A stretch of DNA of 10,401 nt. It comes from Gammaproteobacteria bacterium. GTDB lineage: Bacteria > Pseudomonadota > Gammaproteobacteria > S012-40. The stretch spans positions 1 to 10,401 of the forward strand of contig JAOTSL010000088.1 in the NCBI GenBank assembly GCA_029864945.1. The letters are read 5' to 3'. Positions 6,250 through 10,401 of the stretch are shown piece after piece. A program made the position numbers and the translations under genes. The notes beneath the pieces were generated by a model. The model worked only from the letters and a program-made list of their open reading frames with translations. It was not told the origin of the DNA and did no database searches. Within the stretch, counting starts at the first letter, position 1. Every line of letters starts with the position of its first letter.

Positions 6250-6945
6250 ATGTTAAAACCGACTAATCCACAACCAACTAAGCCACGCGTGATATTTGCC
6301 GGCATTCTTTTGCTACTTGTATTTCTTTTTTATTTACTGACTAAAGCGGATTACCACCTGCTTCTTGAAAATAGTGAATTATTAAAATCCAAAATCGAGT
6401 CCATGGGTAATTGGGGGCCGCTAGTGATTATATTTTCATTAGCCACAGCAATTATTATGAGCCCTATCCCGAGCGCACCTATCGCACTAGTTTCAGGCGC
6501 AATTTACGGCCACGCGTGGGGAACCCTATATGTACTGATTGGCTCAACTCTCGGGGCAACACTGGCTTTTTTAATTGCCCGCTTATTGGGCTACGATATA
6601 TTACAACGCTTATTTGGCGGCAAGCTGGCTAAAAAGTGGATCGGTTCACAAAATTCGCTGATGGGAATCGTCTTTTTTTCTCGGCTACTGCCGTTTGTTT
6701 CTTTTGATTTTATCAGTTACGCAGCAGGACTAACTTCACTGACTTTCTGGCGTTTTTTCATCGCGACAGTGGCTGGCATTGCACCCGCCAGTTTTCTACT
6801 AGCGCACTTTGGTGATGAACTCTCATCGGCCGATGGCAAACGCATTGCATTTGCCATTCTGATATTAAGTATTATTACCGCCCTGCCGTTAATCTTTGGA
6901 CATTTGAAGAAAAAATACAAAAGAAGAATAACAGGAAATATTTAA
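6250..6945 (+). CDS. TVP38/TMEM64 (SNARE-associated/DedA-like) membrane protein
   Basis: This 231-aa protein has an N-terminal membrane segment (about 14-31) and then the SNARE-associated Golgi domain (PF09335-type) from about 55 to 190, with its signatures: PIPSAPIALVSGAIYG (72-87), GSTLGATLAFLIAR (98-111) and the SRLLPFVSFDFISYAAGL stretch (144-161). Hydrophobic segments lie near 58-85, 90-112, 138-158, 166-187 and 198-216, and the end is basic. Bacterial relatives (YdjX/YdjZ, DedA) sit in the inner membrane and are linked to lipid or small-molecule transport; the substrate here is unknown. It follows the ArsR-rhodanese gene by 112 bp with no obvious terminator, and this pairing is common in related genomes, so co-transcription is likely. 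The Shine-Dalgarno sequence is very weak. A weak TTTACA-N18-TAAATT promoter may exist in the gap. Confidence 0.88.
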   Translation: MLKPTNPQPTKPRVIFAGILLLLVFLFYLLTKADYHLLLENSELLKSKIESMGNWGPLVIIFSLATAIIMSPIPSAPIALVSGAIYGHAWGTLYVLIGSTLGATLAFLIARLLGYDILQRLFGGKLAKKWIGSQNSLMGIVFFSRLLPFVSFDFISYAAGLTSLTFWRFFIATVAGIAPASFLLAHFGDELSSADGKRIAFAILILSIITALPLIFGHLKKKYKRRITGNI

Positions 6946-6960
6946 AACTGTAACAGTTAG

Positions 6961-6992
6961 GGTAAATTCAGCTTCATCGTGCTGAATTAACC
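6961..6992 (+). terminator. Hairpin after the TVP38-like gene
   Basis: A 12-bp inverted repeat with one mismatch: GGTAAATTCAGC (6961-6972), an 8-nt loop and GCTGAATTAACC (6981-6992), 15 bp past the stop codon. No T run follows, so it may be a Rho-type or processing hairpin rather than a canonical terminator. It separates the sulfur-type genes from the histidine-rich locus. Confidence 0.5.
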
Positions 6993-7012
6993 TATCAAAT
7001 ACTGGGCACCGC

Positions 7013-7047
7013 TCAAACTAGTAGAGAACAACACAGTTTGATATACT
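7013..7047 (+). promoter_or_regulatory. Extended -10 promoter overlapped by an inverted repeat
   Basis: TGATATACT (7039-7047) fits the extended -10 pattern TGnTATAAT at eight of nine positions. The -35 region (TAGTAG near 7019) is poor, as extended -10 promoters tolerate. A 7-bp inverted repeat, TCAAACT (7013-7019) and AGTTTGA (7035-7041), overlaps the promoter, its right arm covering the TGA. It resembles a repressor or activator site. It does not obviously match a Zur, NikR or Fur consensus. The predicted leader is about 22 nt. Confidence 0.45.
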
Positions 7048-7075
7048 TTTTACCACAAAATCACATTGCGTAATT

Positions 7076-7489
7076 ATGACTAAAACCCGGCTAAACCACA
7101 CTTTGTTGTTTGTTCTCATCACTGCCTTTTTGTTAATGCAGTGGACAACATCGCATATTCATTTAGCCGAACAACAACATAATCATGATGGTAACTACCA
7201 TCAACACAATAATGAGGTTCATGCACACCACTCAATAAATGATCATACAGATCTCATTGACTCAGCTCATCAAACAAACGATACCAATGTTGTAGAACTT
7301 GAGCATAAATACAACGCACCTAAGATACAGAAGCAAGAGAAACCTTTCTCTGACACTGCTTTAATCGCCATCCAGTCCTTTTCATTCAGTCAACCCTTAA
7401 GCGTTAGAATCCCTCTTAATATCGATGCAGCATTCGGTTATCTTGAGCGATCAACAGTTAATCTTCGCGGCCCGCCCTTTCTCTCTTAA
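7076..7489 (+). CDS. Histidine-rich exported protein of the HupE locus
   Basis: This 137-aa protein has a hydrophobic segment at about residues 9-22 (LLFVLITAFLL core), preceded by a basic start, so it is exported or anchored. Residues 27-77 form a His-rich tract with 12 histidines, many in HxH or HH pairs (H27/H29, H35/H37, H42/H44, H49/H51/H52, H57), then a low-complexity polar region and a C-terminus that ends RGPPFLS. An 'RGPP' end appears in other small metal-locus proteins I have seen in proteobacteria, but I cannot name a family with certainty. The His tract is likely to bind Ni, Co or Zn on the periplasmic side. No Shine-Dalgarno sequence is evident. It is the first gene of the locus, 77 bp before the HupE-like permease. 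It is a real gene by position and composition; the function is inferred. Confidence 0.7.
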   Translation: MTKTRLNHTLLFVLITAFLLMQWTTSHIHLAEQQHNHDGNYHQHNNEVHAHHSINDHTDLIDSAHQTNDTNVVELEHKYNAPKIQKQEKPFSDTALIAIQSFSFSQPLSVRIPLNIDAAFGYLERSTVNLRGPPFLS

Positions 7490-7521
7490 GTTTTTCATCC
7501 ATTAAAGTACGAGATATTTTC

Positions 7522-7539
7522 GGGCAGTTCTTGTTGCCC
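7522..7539 (+). other. Small intergenic hairpin before hupE-like gene
   Basis: GGGCA (7522-7526) and TGCCC (7535-7539), plus a G-U pair, form a 6-bp stem with a 6-nt loop between the His-rich gene and the permease. It is short, GC-rich against an AT-rich background and lacks a T run. It could modulate expression between the first and second genes. Confidence 0.35.
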
Positions 7540-7566
7540 TCAATAAAATTAAGTTTGAGAGGTTTT

Positions 7567-8367
7567 ATGTTATCTACAATCAAACAATCACAGTGGCTTT
7601 TAGCTATTTTGATTATGTTAGTGGCAAGCCAAGCTTTAGGGCATGGGATGTCAGAAGCTGAAAAACAATCTATTATAGAAGGAGGTAATCTAAGTTATCT
7701 ATGGATTGGGGCAACACACATGTTGTCGGGCTACGACCACTTAGCATTTGTATTTGGTATTATATTTTTTCTTACAAAATTCAAAGATATTGTTAAATAC
7801 ATTACGGCATTTACGCTGGGGCACAGCGCTACTCTCATTTTTGCTACCTTTAACGGCATTCAGGTTAACTATTTTTTGATCGATGCAATAATCGCTTTAA
7901 GCGTTTGCTATATCGCATTTTCCAATCTTGACGGGTTTAAAAAATACCTGGATATCAAATCACCAAGTTTACTATGGATGATTATCGGGCTAGGCCTGAT
8001 ACATGGATTAGGCTTGTCTACACGGCTTCAACAACTACCATTAAGTGAAGATGATTTATTGATGAATATAATCTCCTTCAACATTGGAATTGAAGCAGGG
8101 CAAATAATTGCACTAAGTGTGATGTTACTGCTACTAACCGGCTGGCGAAAAAAGCCGTCGTTTAAACCTTTTAGCTTAATATCTAACTATGGTTTAATTT
8201 TTGCCGGTCTTTTTCTTTTTATGATGCAGATGCATGGCTATTCTCATCTAAAAAACCCGGATGAGTTTGGGTTTAGTGAAGATAATCACATACATGACCA
8301 CTTAAGAATGGAAGCAGAGCAAGCAGAAAAGAACAAAAAAGAAACAACTCACGATACAATTGACTAG
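7567..8367 (+). CDS. HupE/UreJ-family metal permease
   Basis: This 266-aa protein has an N-terminal signal peptide ending at about residue 25 (SQALG, then HGMSE, so the mature protein begins with a histidine) and about six further membrane segments (about 44-70, 78-96, 103-120, 134-152, 170-192, 205-222). Family motifs are HMLSGYDHLAFV (51-62; H51, D57, H58), FTLGHSATL (82-90), GLIHGLG (143-149) and FNIGIEAGQ (171-179). HupE/UreJ proteins are nickel or cobalt permeases; the C-terminal region here carries more histidines (H241, H243, H245, H262). The ATG at 7567 is chosen over the upstream in-frame TTG 7531 because GAGAGG sits five bases ahead and the signal peptide begins there. It shares an 11-bp gap with the small lipoprotein gene. 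Metal identity is unknown; Ni, Co or Zn are all possible. Confidence 0.88.
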   Translation: MLSTIKQSQWLLAILIMLVASQALGHGMSEAEKQSIIEGGNLSYLWIGATHMLSGYDHLAFVFGIIFFLTKFKDIVKYITAFTLGHSATLIFATFNGIQVNYFLIDAIIALSVCYIAFSNLDGFKKYLDIKSPSLLWMIIGLGLIHGLGLSTRLQQLPLSEDDLLMNIISFNIGIEAGQIIALSVMLLLLTGWRKKPSFKPFSLISNYGLIFAGLFLFMMQMHGYSHLKNPDEFGFSEDNHIHDHLRMEAEQAEKNKKETTHDTID

Positions 8368-8378
8368 GACAAAGATTA

Positions 8379-8513
8379 ATGCGTAAACTAATTTTACTTC
8401 TGACCGTGTGCCTTACACTCATTTCGGTTTCGGCCTGTTTTGATAATGATCATTCCCATGATGATGGGACGCATTCGCACGATGCACCAAAACATCACGA
8501 CTCAATTAACTAA
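8379..8513 (+). CDS. Small His-rich lipoprotein (44 aa)
   Basis: This 44-aa ORF has a basic start, a hydrophobic core (LILLLTVCLTLISV) and a lipobox ending at cysteine 20 (VSAC), so it should be exported and lipidated. The mature part has 24 residues after C20, with six histidines and five aspartates (HSHDDGTHSHD, then HH). AGGA lies nine bases before the ATG, overlapping the permease's stop region, and the start is 11 bp past that stop, so translation is tightly coupled. It fits a periplasmic metal-binding lipoprotein feeding the HupE-type permease. It is too short to appear in many gene calls; its overlap with an alternative frame beginning at TTG 8440 is not meaningful because the next gene's real start is 8530. 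Confidence comes from lipobox, ribosome-binding site, composition and position together. Confidence 0.75.
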   Translation: MRKLILLLTVCLTLISVSACFDNDHSHDDGTHSHDAPKHHDSIN

Positions 8514-8529
8514 AGCATTTGGAGAATTT

Positions 8530-8889
8530 ATGAAACATATTATGACAACATTATTATTTTCAACATTATTAATCTTTGGTGCGCCAATCATGGCTGGCAC
8601 CGGACACGAACATGACGCAGGTGGAGGACATTCTCACGGCCCCGTATCCAGTGACGAAGTGACTAAACGAGCGACTAAAAAAATTAAGCAATTGGCCAAA
8701 GCAGGGAAAATTGATAATAGCTGGATAGATATTAAAGCGAAAAACGTAGAACAAAAAACATTCTCTAAAGGACCCGAGTGGTTAATCAGCTTTAAAAATG
8801 ACACAATCAAAGAAGCAGGAAAACAAACTTTGTATTTTTTCTACAGTCTTGACGGTCACTATATTGCCGCAAATTACACGGGAAAATAA
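8530..8889 (+). CDS. Exported His-containing DUF6488-like protein
   Basis: This 119-aa protein has a signal peptide (core LLFSTLLIFGAPIMA, cleavage near residue 22) followed by a short HEHDAGGGHSHG tract (residues about 26-37) and a compact domain (about 40-119) with repeated 'KQTLYFFYSLDGHYIAANYTG' type ending (given here only in outline: the final 20 residues are conserved-looking). From memory it resembles a proteobacterial family annotated DUF6488, often beside HupE/UreJ genes; I am fairly but not fully sure. The start at 8530 is supported by GGAGA five bases upstream and by the signal peptide. It lies 16 bp after the small lipoprotein gene, so the three genes HupE-lipoprotein-this form one unit, closed by the strong terminator downstream. 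A periplasmic metal-binding or metallochaperone role is inferred. Confidence 0.78.
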   Translation: MKHIMTTLLFSTLLIFGAPIMAGTGHEHDAGGGHSHGPVSSDEVTKRATKKIKQLAKAGKIDNSWIDIKAKNVEQKTFSKGPEWLISFKNDTIKEAGKQTLYFFYSLDGHYIAANYTGK

Positions 8890-8938
8890 GAAAATCAAAA
8901 AATAAAAAAAAATTAAAAAATTAAAAAATTAAAAAAAT
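8890..8938. repeat. A-rich tract with 8-bp tandem repeat
   Basis: Immediately after the last gene of the HupE locus the plus strand is almost pure A, with three tandem AAAAAATT units (8907-8930). It runs directly into the terminator stem. It is a likely slippage-prone low-complexity tract; bending is not obviously phased, since the unit is 8 bp rather than about 10.5. Confidence 0.75.
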
Positions 8939-8973
8939 AAAAAGGTGGGTACAGAATAAGTATTCACCTTTTT
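8939..8973 (+). terminator. Rho-independent terminator of the HupE locus
   Basis: AAAAAGGTGGGTAC (8939-8952) pairs with GTATTCACCTTTTT (8960-8973) over 14 bp (two G-U wobbles in the inner part) with a 7-nt loop AGAATAA, then a T run. The A/T flanks make it work in both directions. It ends the histidine-rich locus at 50 bp from the last stop codon. Confidence 0.85.
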
Positions 8974-9038
8974 AACAATTTCTACAGCAAATGTAGCCCT
9001 GCTAATCTCCCACTCAACTATACGAATGAAATAAAAAC

Positions 9039-9548
9039 ATGAATGTCAGTATCGGTTTAACTAACCCCAAAAGTCCGTCAAATATCGGCGTTGTGCTACG
9101 TGCTGCTGGATGCTATCAGGTCGATGCTATTTTTTACACCGGAGAACGTTATAATCGCGCCGCAAAATTTCATACCGACCCAAATGGCGCAGGAGAAAAC
9201 ATTCCCTTAACCGGCGTCGAAGACTTGCTGGAATACATATCAGAAAATACGAAAATAGTATGTGTGGAATTAGTAGAAGGCGCAATACCACTACCCGAAT
9301 ACAAGCACCCGGACAATGCTATTTATATATTTGGCCCAGAAGACGGCACCATTAGCCAAGAAATGATTAATAAAGCAGATAATGTTGTTTACATACCAAC
9401 TATAGGCTGCATGAACCTTGCAGCAACGGTAAATGTAGTACTTTACGACAGGTTAGCCAAATCAAAGTCACACGTGACAAATAATGAACTCATTCGCGAG
9501 AGTCGAGATACCAATAATAAAGTAAAGGTTAAAGCAGCTATAAAGTGA
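9039..9548 (+). CDS. TrmH/SpoU-family RNA 2'-O-methyltransferase
   Basis: This 169-aa protein is a SPOUT methyltransferase of the SpoU/TrmH class in a short form with no N-terminal RNA-binding extension. Motif 1 is PSNIGVVLRAAG (13-24) with N15, motif 2 is FGPEDG (98-103) and motif 3 is IPTIGCMNLAATVNVVLYDR (119-138), the knotted SAM-binding end. Proteins of this type methylate a ribose 2'-OH of tRNA or rRNA; the TrmL/TrmH versus rRNA choice cannot be made here. Motif 3 is CMNLAATVNV instead of the usual SLNVSVA, a typical variant in this subgroup. It acts in the cytoplasm using S-adenosylmethionine. The start codon at 9039 has only a weak ribosome-binding site. It is a stand-alone transcription unit, downstream of the HupE-locus terminator. 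Confidence in the family is high. Confidence 0.9.
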   Translation: MNVSIGLTNPKSPSNIGVVLRAAGCYQVDAIFYTGERYNRAAKFHTDPNGAGENIPLTGVEDLLEYISENTKIVCVELVEGAIPLPEYKHPDNAIYIFGPEDGTISQEMINKADNVVYIPTIGCMNLAATVNVVLYDRLAKSKSHVTNNELIRESRDTNNKVKVKAAIK

Positions 9549-9713
9549 AGTTATCAGACAAGATGAATGAAACATATCAATAATGTTAACGAGCAAAGAT
9601 CAAATGAGAACTTCTACTTAGAAAGAAATCCCCACCCCTTTTTTCAATGGTACTGTAGTGGACAAGTAAATCTGCATACAAGAATATTGAGCCACAACAT
9701 AGTTGAACTTGCT

Positions 9714-9935
9714 TTATATTTTTACGAAATAAGGAATTACCATTAAAACGACACCAACAGTTACCAAGATATATACATTTGAAATAAAATAAGGGAAGAT
9801 AAAAAGTGATATTCCGGTAAACAACGGTACGGTTGCTTTTTGTTTTCGCCCGTAACTGTAATACCCATAACCGACAATGCCAAAAAAAACGCCCCATATT
9901 AGAACTGATAGATCATCCGCATTAATACCTAGCAT
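9714..9935 (-). CDS. Small hydrophobic membrane protein, unknown function
   Basis: This 73-aa protein has three hydrophobic segments at about residues 10-25, 36-50 and 52-70, joined by a short basic loop SYGRKQK (27-33). The positively charged loop probably faces the cytoplasm. The short C-terminus ends VKI. Similar small proteins occur in gammaproteobacteria with the uninformative name 'amino acid transport protein'; I do not assign that function. A GGTGA motif lies about seven bases before the ATG. It converges with the RNA methyltransferase gene, with 165 bp between the stops and no clear hairpin there. The overlapping minus-strand frame 9586-9897 is a shadow. Confidence 0.65.
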   Translation of the reverse strand: MLGINADDLSVLIWGVFFGIVGYGYYSYGRKQKATVPLFTGISLFIFPYFISNVYILVTVGVVLMVIPYFVKI

Positions 9936-10401
9936 TTTTTTTCACCAACGTTCAGCCTTTTCAGTCAGTTTTTTATGAATTAATATTATCGCTCATTATT
10001 TTAGCTACTTTAAACCTAGATTCCGCAGTTGGATCGCGATTTCTAGCACAAGCTCTTGATGCACCTAGTCAATTTAAAAAACTGCTGATCACCAATAAGG
10101 TGACCACGCATTTTTAAAATTCACTATGCACATCAATATCCTGCACTATAAAGTCGAATCTAACTGCGGATTCTAGGTTAAATGAGCCGTTATTACTGTG
10201 CTCTTTTAATGCCGTTATCATGCATTCTAGATGTTTTATTTTAAACGCTTCTAGTAAATACATATTTAAATACTTCTATTGTTTGAGTGTAACTGCTCAG
10301 CGTGTTTAGATTTTGCCTCAGATCAAGGCGTTTTCGCACGGAGAGAGGGAGCATATAAAAATATGTGACCGATTGAGTACGAAAACAACGCAGATATGAG
10401 G
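9936..10401. other. Gene-poor right end, palindrome-rich
   Basis: I see no convincing gene in these 466 bases. They hold an inverted-repeat pair (10015-10034 with 10158-10177), a small hairpin TCACC-AATAA-GGTGA (10089-10103) followed by CCACGCATTTTT, a palindrome CATAT-AAAA-ATATG (10352-10365) and outer arms GTTTTCG (10330-10336) and CGAAAAC (10380-10386). A 49-codon minus-strand frame (10263-10114) has no good ribosome-binding site. The density of symmetric sequence suggests a repeated or mobile-derived element whose far end lies outside the window. Confidence 0.5.
10015..10177. repeat. Inverted-repeat pair, MITE-like or element remnant
   Basis: Arm 1, CCTAGATTCCGCAGTTGGAT (10015-10034), and the reverse complement of arm 2 (10158-10177), CCTAGAATCCGCAGTTAGAT, agree at 18 of 20 positions, 123 bp apart. 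The flanks show weaker similarity (TTTAA). Such imperfect terminal repeats flanking a non-coding core fit a miniature element or a decayed insertion; no target-site duplication could be recognised. Confidence 0.55.

Noticed and set aside
6411..6920. Plus- and minus-strand frames within the TVP38-like gene
   Set aside because: They are out-of-frame or antisense readings of a well-supported membrane protein.
7013..7060. Zur or Fur box upstream of the histidine-rich locus
   Set aside because: The inverted repeat lacks the GTTATA-type or GATAATGAT-type cores expected of Zur or Fur and has too long a gap.
7531..7566. TTG start for the HupE-like gene
   Set aside because: The start at 7567 has GAGAGG ahead and opens directly into the signal peptide; the TTG lies in the intergenic hairpin.
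8440..8529. TTG start 30 codons upstream for the DUF6488-like gene
   Set aside because: It would read through the lipoprotein gene in another frame, and ATG 8530 has GGAGA and the signal peptide.
9586..9897. 103-aa minus-strand frame at 9586-9897
   Set aside because: It overlaps the more credible 73-aa membrane protein in another frame, is Cys/Phe/Arg-rich in an out-of-frame way and lacks a signal or domain.

Overview
The window looks like chromosomal DNA from an AT-rich gammaproteobacterium, probably a marine lineage. This rests on the DbpA-type RNA helicase, a CspA-family cold-shock protein on a classic consensus promoter, an ArsR-rhodanese fusion next to a TVP38-type membrane protein, and Shine-Dalgarno and sigma70 signals of the usual gammaproteobacterial kind. 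No species can be fixed from the sequence alone.

Layout. Positions 1-206 are non-coding, with a small hairpin at the very start and a terminator-like hairpin near 160. A minus-strand cluster (1245 down to 207) encodes a YeaR-like DUF1971 protein, a cytochrome c'/c556-like haem protein and a small DUF2892 membrane protein, divergent from a LysR-type regulator (1397-2305). LysR converges on dbpA (3724-2342, minus, TTG start), and a long hairpin lies across their junction. Next comes a cold-shock gene (4176-3970, minus) with a perfect TTGACA/TATAAT promoter, a leader of about 147 nt and two strong palindromes downstream. A fatty-acid-hydroxylase/sterol-desaturase-family gene (5351-4470, minus) is divergent from an ArsR-rhodanese fusion (5478-6137) and a TVP38/TMEM64-like gene (6250-6945). 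The divergent gap holds two near-identical ArsR-style operators that bracket the desaturase promoter.

From 7076 to 8889 lies the most system-like part: four plus-strand genes encoding a histidine-rich exported protein, a HupE/UreJ-type permease, a 44-aa histidine-rich lipoprotein and a histidine-containing exported protein. The block is closed by a strong terminator at 8939-8973. It reads as a metal (nickel, cobalt or zinc) acquisition or handling locus with a periplasmic histidine-based relay; the metal cannot be read from the sequence.

The right end has a TrmH/SpoU-like RNA methyltransferase (9039-9548), a convergent 73-aa membrane protein (9935-9714) and about 466 bp without a convincing gene. 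That tail holds a 20-bp inverted-repeat pair (10015-10177) and further palindromes, and may be a MITE-like or other repeated element.

Functional threads: possible nitrosative/redox stress (DUF1971, cytochrome c'), thiol/sulfur sensing (ArsR-rhodanese), cold adaptation (DbpA, Csp) and metal uptake (HupE locus). No rRNA, tRNA, CRISPR array or intact transposase was seen.
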